A DNA stretch of 22,353 bases from the NCBI GenBank assembly GCA_013306675.1, contig JABLUY010000387.1:1-22353 (forward strand). Direction: 5' to 3'. The position numbers were made by a program, and so were the translations under genes. Source of the stretch: Thraustochytrium sp. TN22. Lineage: Eukaryota > Sar > Bigyra > Thraustochytrida > Thraustochytriidae. Shown here piece after piece: positions 1 through 7,567 of the stretch; positions within the stretch are counted from its first letter, which is position 1; each line of letters starts with the position of its first letter. Below the pieces are notes generated by a model. It made no database searches and was not told where the DNA came from. It saw nothing but the letters and a program-made list of their open reading frames with translations.

Positions 1-155
1 AACTCTTTAATGTAAAAAGAATAAAGCATAACAAGTAAACTGAAAATTTCAACTGAAACCAATGCTGCCTTAACAGCTATTTTTAAACCCAGCTTAGTAA
101 AATAAAAACCTATATCAAAAAAGAGCTTAGGAAATATTTTCAAAATTATCCAAGT
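1..155 (-). other. open frame running off the left edge, unidentified
   Basis: One minus-strand frame is open from just after a UGA at 156-158 to the window edge (51 codons). It encodes a hydrophobic stretch containing KLGLKIAVKAALVSVE followed by a likely membrane helix. No AUG lies at its beginning; the first in-frame AUG comes near the edge. It could be the start of a gene with a non-AUG start, the tail of a frameshifted gene joined to the 42-codon frame just upstream, or chance. I do not recognise the protein. Confidence 0.2.
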
Positions 156-274
156 TCAAAAAAGCATGAATTACTTCCTTTATCTATAGACATTTCATGA
201 GATGTTTTAGGGTCCACCCACACTGTAAACCCTTGGACGTCAGCCATTCCAATTTTTACAAAATCACTGACCAT
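146..274 (-). other. 42-codon ORF of unknown status
   Basis: An AUG at 272-274 opens a 42-residue frame ending in UAA at 146-148, containing GMADVQGFTVWVDPKTSHEM. The start falls inside a 25-bp tandem repeat, and the stop overlaps the beginning of another open frame that leaves the window. The peptide looks more protein-like than random AT-rich DNA, but it is very short and I recognise no family. It may be a fragment of a broken gene. Confidence 0.15.
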
Positions 275-304
275 TAATCTTTACAAAATCACTGACCATT
301 AATC
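255..304. repeat. 25-bp perfect tandem duplication
   Basis: Two identical 25-bp units (255-279 and 280-304) lie head to tail; each contains the core ACAAAATCACTGACCATTAA. Related, diverged pieces recur near 2050-2068 and 2087-2098, at the junction between the decayed copy and the flank of orf814. The element therefore borders the duplicated region on both sides. Confidence 0.85.
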
Positions 305-391
305 GTTTCTTTTATTTGCTTAACTTAAAATATAAACAACCACGATTACAAAAAGAAATATACAAATACGAAACAGTTTCTTCCCTTTACG
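305..391. other. AT-rich spacer without a recognisable gene
   Basis: This stretch between the 25-bp repeats and the large hairpin is AT-rich. I found no tRNA, recognisable ORF or repeat in it. With the neighbouring hairpin and G-rich motif it forms the longest part of the window without an assignable gene. Confidence 0.5.
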
Positions 392-457
392 TTTCTTCTT
401 GCGTTGATATGACGTTCCCTGCGAGCACTCGGTCACGTCATATCACGCGAGAAGAGA
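392..457. other. long GC-rich stem-loop (23 bp, one bulge)
   Basis: The arms 392-415 and 435-457 can pair over 23 bp with a single bulged T at 404 and two G-T wobbles. The inner ten pairs (GATATGACGT with ACGTCATATC) are perfect. The loop is 19 nt (416-434) and contains CGAG and CTCG, which could extend the fold. It is GC-rich against a very AT-rich background, lies outside any recognised gene, and is about 90 bp beyond a G-quadruplex motif in the direction of transcription. It could be a replication origin, a terminator or a processing signal; the sequence does not decide which. Confidence 0.75.
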
Positions 458-506
458 AATTAAGGTTTTAAAATGCAATATAAAAAATAGTGCAAAAAAA
501 CCATCT

Positions 507-615
507 TTGTTCAAAAAGTTTCAAAATAAAACCAATTTTAAACAAAGCCCACCCTCCCACCCCCTTGCTCAAAAAGTTCCAAGACTACACCTATTTTAAA
601 CAAGACCCGCTTTCT
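507..615. repeat. imperfect tandem repeat, about 58-bp period
   Basis: Two imperfect units each begin near TCAAAAAGTT (511 and 569) and end in TTTTAAACAA. They flank the C-rich tract at 548-564. The same two-unit arrangement with a period of about 54 bp is found at 2105-2210 beyond the intact orf814, so the repeat predates the larger duplication. Confidence 0.6.
548..564 (-). other. four-tract G-quadruplex motif
   Basis: The minus strand reads GGGGGTGGGAGGGTGGG: four runs of three or more G separated by single bases, the most stable class of quadruplex-forming motif. The plus strand has the C-rich complement. It lies just past the homologous stop of the decayed orf814 copy. The equivalent place after the intact gene (2148-2160) keeps only three tracts. 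In vertebrate mitochondria a G-rich element of this kind (conserved sequence block II) stops transcription and primes replication; a similar role here is inference. Confidence 0.7.
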
Positions 616-2036
616 TCTAAAAAACAGGAGAAAAATAATACCTTCAAGTCTCCCAAAAATAAAAAAGAATCCCTAAAAGCTTTCAAAGCTGCTGCAACCT
701 TCTCATACATTTTTCGGCTAATTCGGAAGAGGCCTAGCTAATTCCGCATAATAATTATAAGAGAATCCTCCAATTCTTTACTACACGCCATAAAAAATTC
801 TTGGAAAACAGAACCAGGCAAAAGAACTCTACCTTTATTAGCAAACAAAACATATAGCTTTTTCGAAAAAAAAAATAATTAATCATATACCCTACCAAAT
901 GATTATAAAGTACTCGGCCACAATTATAAACAAAAAACCTCTGCGTACGACGTTCATCCAAGCTATTAGTAAGAATCGAAGTCTGAAATCTCTTGCCAAA
1001 TACAGGAGATGTAGGGCTCTCAGGAAACGAGCAATAACCAGCCACAATCTTCCGATGGCTCAAATCAAAAAAACCCTTACCATTAGGCAAATAGACCCTC
1101 GTATGGCGAAAAGAAAAAAAAGCAAGATTATCCTCGACATAATAAAAAAAATTCTTAGCCAAAGGTTTATAAATAAATGGAAAATCTTTACGTTTCGAAA
1201 AAAATGGAACCAAATTTTCCTTAGGAGTAAACACATGATTAGCTTGCTCTTCTGCCACCCAAGAAACAGACTCTTCTCTCTCTTTCCATTTAAAAAGTAG
1301 GGAAAAGAGGGAAGCTCTGTCAGCCTGCAGCAATGCGATTGTTTGAAGATCAAAACTTGAACTTTCTATCAAAAAGACCGAAATCTTATCACGGCTAAAA
1401 AGATTTTCATAAATAGCACATTGCATAAACATCTCCGGAGAAAGAGTTTGACTCTCCAAAAGTTCACGCAAATAATACGCTATACGCTGACAAAACCACT
1501 CCCGATAATACTAACGCTTCAGCTCCCGAACATTACGAGCAATTGAGAGAGGGTTCAAACCCTGCTTTACCAAAAAATTAACCTAAGTTTTCACTGTTTC
1601 TTTATCAAAATCAAAAGGTCCTCAACGTTTAAGATTAAGACCGCCAGCATAAGGAAACTAGAGAAGAAGCTGAAGCAACTTAGACTCAGAAAGGGGCAAA
1701 GACCCCTCCATTGAAATACCCCAAGAGAATCCAAATAAACATCAAGAAGTACCGGATCGATAATACTATAAGTTCTAAGATACTTCGCTCTTTCTTCCCT
1801 GGCTATAAGCGCATAAGATTCCTCTAGCGTATTTGCTTGAAAATAAAGAGAAACCATTTCTCCATGCTGATAACGCTTCGCAAAAACTTCCTCGAGCTCT
1901 TCGACCGAACCAGGCAAGCCCAGACCTTGTGAAAAGCTTTAGTATCGTAAATTACTGGAATTTTACTAACCGCAGCTAACAGGCAAAACAGCTATAACAC
2001 GCTACGAAAAAGCTGTTGTAAGTACAGGATGGGCAT
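591..2036 (-). pseudogene. decayed partial copy of orf814
   Basis: This stretch is a second, broken copy of the 3-prime two thirds of orf814, lying directly downstream of it in the same orientation. Similarity is high: 3 differences in about 115 nt around 1141-1256. In the ancestral frame it has nonsense TAG codons at 1511-1513, 1583-1585 (TGG in the intact copy) and 1658-1660 (CAG in the intact copy). It has lost one C near 1720, and its A run at 866-875 is two bases longer than the matching segment. A 24-nt in-frame block is also missing. Near 1925-1975 two larger deletions remove what corresponds to 3553-3687 (135 nt) and 3726-4039 (314 nt). The homologous stop is at 591-593. Open pieces remain (755-1471 and 1591-1917), but no full protein could be made. 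It is best read as a relic of a tandem duplication. Confidence 0.85.
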
Positions 2037-2104
2037 CAATCATCAAAATACCTACAAAATCACTAGCCATCAGCAGCCACCCCGATTTTTACAAAATACC
2101 TCCC
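2037..2104. other. junction between the two orf814 copies
   Basis: This short stretch links the decayed copy to the flank of the intact gene. It contains two diverged pieces of the 25-bp element seen at 255-304 (CTACAAAATCACTAGCCAT near 2050 and ATTTTTACAAAAT near 2087). No gene was found in it. The repeats at both outer ends of copy B suggest they took part in the duplication. Confidence 0.5.
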
Positions 2105-4112
2105 CTTTGCTCAAAAAGTTTCAAAATAAAACCAATTTTAAACAAAACCCACCCACCCCCTTGTTTAAAAAGTTTCAAAACTACATCTATTTTAAACAAG
2201 ACCTATCTTCTTCTAAAAAACCGTATAAAAATAATACCTTCGAGTCCCCCAAAAATAAAAGAGAATCCCTAAAAGCTTTCAAAGCTGCTGCAGCCTTCTC
2301 ATAAATTTTTTGGCTAACTCCGAAGAGATCTAGCCAATTTTGCTTAATAATTATAAGAGAATCCTCCAATCCTTTACTATACGCCATGAAAAATTCCTGA
2401 AAAACAGAACCAGGCAAAAGAACTCTACCTTTATTAGCAAACAAAACATATTTCTTTTTCGAAAGAAAATAATTAATCATATACGCTACCAAATGATTAT
2501 AAAGTACTAGGCCACAATTATAAATAAAAAACCTCTGCGTACGGCGTTCATCCAAGCTATTAGTAAGAATCGAAGTCTGAAATCTCTTGCCAAATACAGG
2601 AGATGTAGGGCTCTCAGGAAACGAGCAATAACCAGCCACAATCTTCCGATGGCTCAAATCAAAAAAACCCTTACCATTAGGCAAATAGACCCTTGTATGG
2701 CGAAAAGAAAAATAAGTAAGATTATCCTCGACATAATAAAAAAAATTCTGAGCCAAAGGTTTATAAATAAATGGAAAATCTTTACGTTTCGAAAAAAATG
2801 GAACCAAATTCTCCTTAGGAGTAAACACATGATTAGCTTGCTCTTCTGCCATCCAAGAAACAGACTCTCCTCTCTCTTTCCATTTAAAAAGTAGGGAAAA
2901 GAGGGAAGCTCCGTCAGCCTGCAGCAATGAGATTGTTTGAAGATCAAAACTTGAACTTTCTATCAAAAAGACCGGAATCTTATCACGGCTAAAAAGACTT
3001 TCATAAATAGCACACTGCATAAACATCTCCGGAGAAAGAGTTTGACTCTCCAAAAGTTCACGCAGATAATACGCTATACACTGACAAAACCACACCCGAT
3101 AATACGAACCCTTCAGCTCCCGAACATTACGAGCAATTGAGAGAGGGTTCAAACCCTGCTTTACCAAAAAATTAACCCAAGTTTTCACTGTTTCTTCATC
3201 AAAACCAAAAGATCCCCAACGGTGAAGATTAAAAACGCCAGTATAAGGAAACTGGAGAAGAAGCTGAAGCAACTTAGACTCAGAAAGGGGCAAAGACCCC
3301 TTCATTGAAATACCCCCAAGAGAATCCAAATAAACATCAAGAAATATCGGATGATCATTGCTCGACAAAACCAGATCGATAATACTATAAGTTCTAAGAT
3401 ACTTCGCTCTTTCTTCCCTGGCTATAAGCGTATAAGATTCCTCTGGCGTATCTGCTTGAAAATAAAAAGGAACCATTTCTTCATCCGGATAACGCTTCGC
3501 AAAAGCTTCCTCGAGCTGTTCAACCGAACCTGGCAAGCCCAGACCTAGGTTAAAAGCTTTATCAAAAGTTTTATTAAAATTATCAGCATTATCATCCTCA
3601 TTAAGCTCAGCTACTGTATTTTGCAAACAGCAAAAGTTAAAGAAATCGTCAAAAATAGGAAGGAAAACCAACTCGCAAGCAACTCGCAAAGCTTTAGTAT
3701 CGTAAATTACTGGAATTTTACTAACCGCAGAAGCAGCAGCTACAACCGCACTAGTTTGAGAAAGAACAGTAACCCCAGAAGGGTCATCAAACGTAGAACT
3801 AGAAGAAAAAACAAGCCTTGTATCTCGCAGAAAAAAATCTCCCTTAATAGGGTTTACGGCATCCTGCGTAAAAAGAATAGGAGGGTTTGAAAGAAAATTT
3901 TCCAAAGCAACTTTAACAGAGATAGGCGCATTTTCCTTGCAGGACCCTACAAAGTACCCTGTTGAATATTTTTTTGCAGATTCGCGATAAGAAGTATAAA
4001 TAAAACCTCTATTAAAAACCACCTGAAAAGGTGTATCCTCGCAGCTAACAGGCAAAGCATCTATAACACCCTGCGAAAAAGCTGTCGTAAGTGCAGGATG
4101 GGCATCAACTGA
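2105..4112. repeat. direct duplication, copy A (intact parent)
   Basis: This is the parent segment of the duplication, covering the 3-prime two thirds of orf814 plus about 80 nt beyond its stop. It retains the blocks 3553-3687 and 3726-4039 that are missing from copy B. Short direct repeats mark the deletion ends: AAAGCTTTA at 3553-3561 and 3688-3696, and CGCAG at 3726-3730 and 4040-4044. Confidence 0.85.
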
Positions 4113-4631
4113 AGAACGCGCTAGCAGCCGAATTTTAAGCAGAAGGCGTCTAAGAAAAGAGACACAAGAAACTTTACCTCCGTCCAAGTGCTCCTCAGAA
4201 TGTATTTCTAGAAATGTTTCAATGATAATAACGCCCAAGTTCAAAAGGCTCAGCAGCTCAGCAAAACTGGCATATGGTTTTCCTTTGAATGTTCCTGTGA
4301 AAGGAAGTACTTTATCACTTTGTTTTTCAGTTTTAGCAGTAGTGATTTCAAACTCTATATTAATAAGAGTTTGCTTAAGTCCCGAACGTTTCAAAATAAT
4401 ATTCAGCTGAATTGTCCACAGGTGAACATCTTGGCGAAGAGGATGTTGACACCTTTTTGCAAAAACAGAAGCGACTCCACCGTTTCGATTAAATCTATTT
4501 TTTCCGTCCCGACCTAGATATTTAGGAAGATTCACTGCTTGATTGCGGTGAATACCTCCCACAGTAGTAAAACGAACAGGAGTAGGACGGTCAAGTAGAA
4601 CTCTAATAGTAAGGTAAGAAGAAAAAACCAT
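2187..4631 (-). CDS. large unrecognised protein, 814 aa (orf814)
   Basis: An uninterrupted 814-codon frame from AUG (4629-4631) to TAG (2187-2189). A frame this long in such AT-rich DNA points to past or present selection. I recognise no family. It lacks obvious runs of membrane helices and reads as a mostly soluble protein. Residues about 1-60 are basic (RFNRNGG, FAKRCQHPLRQ), the middle holds acidic stretches (AELNEDDNAD, EEAFAKRYPDEE), and the C-terminal half is rich in aromatic residues (NFFYYVEDNL). I see no polymerase, reverse transcriptase, LAGLIDADG or GIY-YIG motif, which argues against a plasmid polymerase or intron-type homing enzyme. Upstream lie a tRNA-like fragment and trnY; downstream is its own decayed tandem copy. 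It could be a very divergent ribosomal protein or a lineage-specific mitochondrial ORF. The ORF is secure; the function is unknown. Confidence 0.7.
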   Translation of the reverse strand: MVFSSYLTIRVLLDRPTPVRFTTVGGIHRNQAVNLPKYLGRDGKNRFNRNGGVASVFAKRCQHPLRQDVHLWTIQLNIILKRSGLKQTLINIEFEITTAKTEKQSDKVLPFTGTFKGKPYASFAELLSLLNLGVIIIETFLEIHSEEHLDGGKVSCVSFLRRLLLKIRLLARSSVDAHPALTTAFSQGVIDALPVSCEDTPFQVVFNRGFIYTSYRESAKKYSTGYFVGSCKENAPISVKVALENFLSNPPILFTQDAVNPIKGDFFLRDTRLVFSSSSTFDDPSGVTVLSQTSAVVAAASAVSKIPVIYDTKALRVACELVFLPIFDDFFNFCCLQNTVAELNEDDNADNFNKTFDKAFNLGLGLPGSVEQLEEAFAKRYPDEEMVPFYFQADTPEESYTLIAREERAKYLRTYSIIDLVLSSNDHPIFLDVYLDSLGGISMKGSLPLSESKLLQLLLQFPYTGVFNLHRWGSFGFDEETVKTWVNFLVKQGLNPLSIARNVRELKGSYYRVWFCQCIAYYLRELLESQTLSPEMFMQCAIYESLFSRDKIPVFLIESSSFDLQTISLLQADGASLFSLLFKWKERGESVSWMAEEQANHVFTPKENLVPFFSKRKDFPFIYKPLAQNFFYYVEDNLTYFSFRHTRVYLPNGKGFFDLSHRKIVAGYCSFPESPTSPVFGKRFQTSILTNSLDERRTQRFFIYNCGLVLYNHLVAYMINYFLSKKKYVLFANKGRVLLPGSVFQEFFMAYSKGLEDSLIIIKQNWLDLFGVSQKIYEKAAAALKAFRDSLLFLGDSKVLFLYGFLEEDRSCLK

Positions 4632-4644
4632 AGCATATAAATAC

Positions 4645-4669
4645 TAGCGAAGCACGGGTTTGAACCGGA
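4645..4669 (-). other. tRNA-like 3-prime fragment (T-arm and acceptor strand)
   Basis: On the minus strand a T-arm-like segment with loop TTCAAAC (stem TCCGG with CCGTG, imperfect) is followed by seven bases CTTCGCT and an A at the discriminator place. No matching 5-prime acceptor strand (AGCGAAG), D-arm or anticodon arm is found within 100 nt upstream, so this is not a complete tRNA. It lies just ahead of the orf814 start and may be a tRNA remnant or chance. Confidence 0.3.
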
Positions 4670-4876
4670 AATCGCCACGAAGCAATTTTAATAAAAACAA
4701 AATGCCCAGGCCAGCCCATAGCAAATTTTTTAAAACTTCCAAAAATAAGATGCTTTAAAAGTATTTGCCAAAAGCAGGAAAAAAATTAAAAAACCCACAA
4801 AAGACTACTTAAAAACTTAACTTCCAAATAATTAACATTTAGTAAGAAAAAGACTGGCTTAGAAAAAAATTAGCCC
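4670..4876. other. AT-rich spacer between orf814 and trnY
   Basis: A stretch of about 200 bp with no assignable gene. A 38-codon minus-strand frame begins with ATGGGCTGGCCTGGG near 4719 and runs across the tRNA-like fragment into the orf814 start in another frame; I see no family resemblance in it. A promoter or processing site for orf814 could lie here, but no motif is evident. Confidence 0.4.
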
Positions 4877-4959
4877 TGAGAAAGATTGGATTTGAACCAA
4901 TGAATCCAAAAGGAATTTGATTTACAATCAAACGCAATAAACCACTATGCGACTTTCCC
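4877..4959 (-). tRNA. trnY: tRNA-Tyr (GUA)
   Basis: Cloverleaf with acceptor GGGAAAG paired to CTTTCTC, anticodon stem TTTGA/TCAAA and loop TTGTAAA giving anticodon GTA. The T-arm is ATTGG-TTCAAAT-CCAAT. It has a long class II variable arm, as bacterial-type tRNA-Tyr does, and discriminator A. It follows atp8 and precedes orf814. Confidence 0.95.
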
Positions 4960-4990
4960 AAAACCTTTCAAGTTAGAAAGTTTAAATAAG

Positions 4991-5374
4991 TTATAGACGT
5001 TTCAAAAGCTTAAGCTGCATCACAGTATTCAATACGGAAGACAAATAGGCAGAATTAAATTTAAAAGCTTTAGAAGTTTTTGAACTCGTTGAATTTGACC
5101 AGCGAGAAACCTCATTTGAAGATTTTTGGAGCAATGCGTACGAAGAATGACATGCTTTGCTAAAAAAAACATCATAAAGAGAAGCTGTTTCTTTTCCTTC
5201 CTTTTCCAACAAAGACGTAGACTGCAACAAAAATGAGCCTCGTTTCTTACGCAATTTCAATGAAAATGCAATCAAAGGCACAACCGTTTGAAATGTAATA
5301 AAGTAAAACAACCAAAAAAAAAGCAAAAGCCAAAAGATTTGCGAAAAAAAAGTTGTGATATCCAACTGTGGCAT
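4991..5374 (-). CDS. atp8: ATP synthase F0 subunit 8
   Basis: Encodes 127 aa of the membrane subunit 8 (YMF19 family), part of the peripheral stator of the mitochondrial ATP synthase. The N-terminus MPQLDITTFFSQIFWLLLFF is diagnostic: the family begins MPQLD and enters one membrane helix (about residues 9-33) with a conserved FW. A hydrophilic basic tail follows, which is poorly conserved in the family. The length is usual for algal and plant forms and much longer than the animal one. AUG at 5372-5374, stop TAA at 4991-4993. It follows trnK by 13 nt. The open frame of nad5 runs through trnK into the start of this gene in another frame, but that is probably not translated. Confidence 0.93.
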   Translation of the reverse strand: MPQLDITTFFSQIFWLLLFFWLFYFITFQTVVPLIAFSLKLRKKRGSFLLQSTSLLEKEGKETASLYDVFFSKACHSSYALLQKSSNEVSRWSNSTSSKTSKAFKFNSAYLSSVLNTVMQLKLLKRL

Positions 5375-5387
5375 ATAAAAATTTTAG

Positions 5388-5459
5388 TAGGTGCAAAGGG
5401 AATTGAACCCCCGACAAAAGACTTAAAAGGACTCTGCTCTACCACTGAGCTATGCACCC
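5388..5459 (-). tRNA. trnK: tRNA-Lys (UUU)
   Basis: Acceptor GGGTGCA pairs with TGCACCT (first pair G-T), D-stem GCTC/GAGC, anticodon loop CTTTTAA giving TTT, T-arm GGGGG-TTCAATT-CCCTT, discriminator A. The anticodon stem has one T-T mismatch. Its first base directly follows the last T of nad5, so its 5-prime processing would define the end of the nad5 mRNA. Confidence 0.95.
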
Positions 5460-7458
5460 AAAAGTAATTTTTTACTTGTAAGTAAAAGCATACCATAAAA
5501 AACAAAATAAAAAGAAAAGGAAAAAATTGAATAGGAAAAAAAACAAAAAGACACGAAAAGCCAATAAACGTCAAAATACTTAGCATATAATGAAAGAGGT
5601 GGCCTGTGCTCAGAAACGAAAAATTTGATACTTTTGAATACAAAATTTGAGATAGACCAAAAGGACCTACTATTTCGAAAATACCACGATCCAAAAGCTG
5701 ATAACTAAAAATATATGCAAAAGATAGCCCCCGTTGACTAATACCTTCATTGTAAAATTTATCAAAAAACCACTTACGATTAAAAAAAGTATAAAATTGT
5801 CGACCAGTATTCGAAGCTTTCAAATAAAATAGCTCTTTTTGAAAAAACCCATAAAAAAGAAAAGAGGAACAAAGACCCAAGAATGAAAAAAAAGTAGGAG
5901 TAAGCTTAATTGTAGCGGGAAGAAACTCACCAAAAAAACAAACGATATGTTGGGGATAAATAAAGATAGCATTAAAAAAAAAAGAACTCCCGGGACCTAC
6001 GAAAGCATCTTTTATAAAGTAACCAAAAAAAATGCTGCCAAAAATAAGACAAAAAAGAGGAAAAGCTATACGAAACGGAGATTCATGAACGTTCTCAAAA
6101 TTTTTTTTAAAACCATTTGCGGAACTCAAAAAAGTGAGATAAAGCAAACGTATAGAGTAGAAAGACGTAAAAAAAGCAGCAGCAGTCCCCAACAAAAAAG
6201 CAAAATGACCATGTGCCGTAAAAGACCCGTAAGCGCTTTCAAGAATAACATCTTTAGAATAAAATCCAGAAAGAAAAGGAAACCCCGCAAGCGCCAAAGA
6301 ACCGATAACTATAGCGCTATAAGTAAAGGGCAACAAATACGCAAGCCCCCCTATTTTTCGTATATCTTGCTCATCACTCATTGCATGAATAACAGACCCA
6401 GCACACAAAAAAAGCAAAGCTTTAAAAAAAGCATGATTCGCCAAATGAAAAACACCTACATGGTATGAAGAAAGCCCACAAGCAAAAACCATATACCCCA
6501 ACTGAGAACAAGTGGAGTAAGCAATAACTTTTTTAAGATCATTTTGCAAAAGACCGGTTGTTGCTGCGAAAAAAGCTGTCATAGCACCAAAAATAGTAAT
6601 TATTTTCAAAGCAAATGGCGAAAATTCCACCAAGGGTGAGCTCCGGGCAAGCAAAAACACACCTGCGGTTACCATGGTTGCTGCATGAATAAGAGCAGAC
6701 ACAGGCGTAGGACCTTCTATCGCATCCGGCAGCCATGTGTGCAAGCCCAATTGAGCAGATTTACCAACGGCACCTACAAACAGAAGCAAACTGATAATCG
6801 AAAGAGCGTCAAATGAAAACCAAAAAATATAAAAACTAGTATTAAGCAAATAAGGAGCACATGAAAAAACAGTTATATAGTTAACCGAACCAAAGATAAC
6901 ATAAATACTAAAAATACCTAGAGCGAGCCCATAATCACCGATACGGTTTACAAACATAGCCTTAATTGCTGCTTTATTTGCCTGGATCCGAGTAAACCAA
7001 AAATTAATCAACAAAAAGCTGCATAGACCAACACCTTCCCAACCGACAAACATTTGAATAAAATTGTCAGCTGTTACAAGAATAAGCATAAAAAATGTAA
7101 ACAAAGAAAGATAACTTATAAACCTAGGCAAATGGGGATCTTCTTCTATGTAAGAGCTAGAATAGATATGAACAAGAGTTGAAACAGAACAAACCACGAT
7201 TAGTATAGTTGCCGTAAGACTATCAAAAAGAAAGCCCCACGAAATATTAAAAGGACCAACGACCATCCAAGGGCTCAAAACAAAATGGATCGTATTCGCA
7301 GAATAAAGGCAGCTAGCAAAAAAAACACAAGACAAACAAAAGGAAACAAAAACAAAAAAAGTAGAAATAAAAACAGAACCATTTCGGCCAAGCCACCTAG
7401 CCCCCAATCCAGCAAATAGGGAGCCAATCAAAGGTGAGAAAACAATAATAAAATACAT
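5460..7458 (-). CDS. nad5: NADH dehydrogenase subunit 5, stop completed at trnK
   Basis: Encodes 666 aa of the proton-pumping ND5 subunit of complex I, in the inner membrane. AUG at 7456-7458 (MYFIIVFSPLIGSLFAG) lies just after trnS. Family motifs are clear: FVGWEGVGLCSFLLI, VNRIGDYG, HTWLPDAIEGPTPVSALIHA, LFLCAGSVIHA and GGLAYLLP, with about 15 membrane helices. No in-frame stop occurs at the end of the gene: codons continue TAC TTT TGG into trnK and stay open to 5272 inside atp8. The last base before trnK is T (5460), so cleavage at the tRNA followed by polyadenylation would give TAA. A protein read through trnK is the alternative, but it would add residues unlike any ND5. Confidence 0.95.
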
Positions 7459-7472
7459 TAAAAAAAAACGCA

Positions 7473-7557
7473 CGGGCAAAGCAGGATTCGAACCTGCGAA
7501 GAAAAATTTCTTACCAGTTTTCAAGACTGGAACCTTAAACCACTCAGACATTTGCCC
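7473..7557 (-). tRNA. trnS: tRNA-Ser (UGA)
   Basis: Acceptor GGGCAAA pairs perfectly with TTTGCCC. The anticodon stem is CCAGT/ACTGG with loop CTTGAAA giving TGA. It has a long class II variable arm, T-arm GCAGG-TTCGAAT-CCTGC and discriminator G. It lies between rps11 and nad5. Confidence 0.95.
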
Positions 7558-7567
7558 AAAAAGCCTA

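Larger units (their letters stand above)
505..2036. repeat. direct duplication, copy B (decayed)
   Basis: This block matches 2105-4112 along its length, apart from deletions totalling roughly 470 nt. It includes the non-coding tail beyond the orf814 stop as well as coding sequence, so the duplicated unit was a DNA segment rather than a processed transcript. The 5-prime part of orf814 (4113-4631) is not present in this copy. Confidence 0.85.

Noticed and set aside
507-615. CRISPR-like array
   Set aside because: There are only two imperfect AT-rich units with no regular spacer pattern, and the context is mitochondrial.
490-741. 83-codon plus-strand ORF
   Set aside because: It arises from the repeated C-rich tail of the orf814 copies read antisense; the same low-complexity product appears at 2029-2304.
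899-1300. 133-codon plus-strand ORF
   Set aside because: It is antisense to the orf814 pseudogene, is extremely rich in Lys/Ile/Arg from A-rich sequence, and its counterpart in the intact copy is broken into shorter frames.
1551-1562. tRNA T-loop-like GGGTTCAAACCC (also at 3145-3156)
   Set aside because: It is a short palindrome inside orf814 coding sequence (QGLNPLS) and its copy; no acceptor, D-arm or anticodon arm surrounds it.
5272-5459. nad5 extended as a protein through trnK into atp8
   Set aside because: The extra residues are a translation of a well-formed trnK and of atp8 in another frame, and ND5 reaches its normal length before the tRNA.
5947-6468. 173-codon plus-strand ORF opposite nad5
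   Set aside because: The Lys- and Ser-rich product comes from the complement of T-rich membrane-protein codons; nad5 on the other strand explains the sequence.
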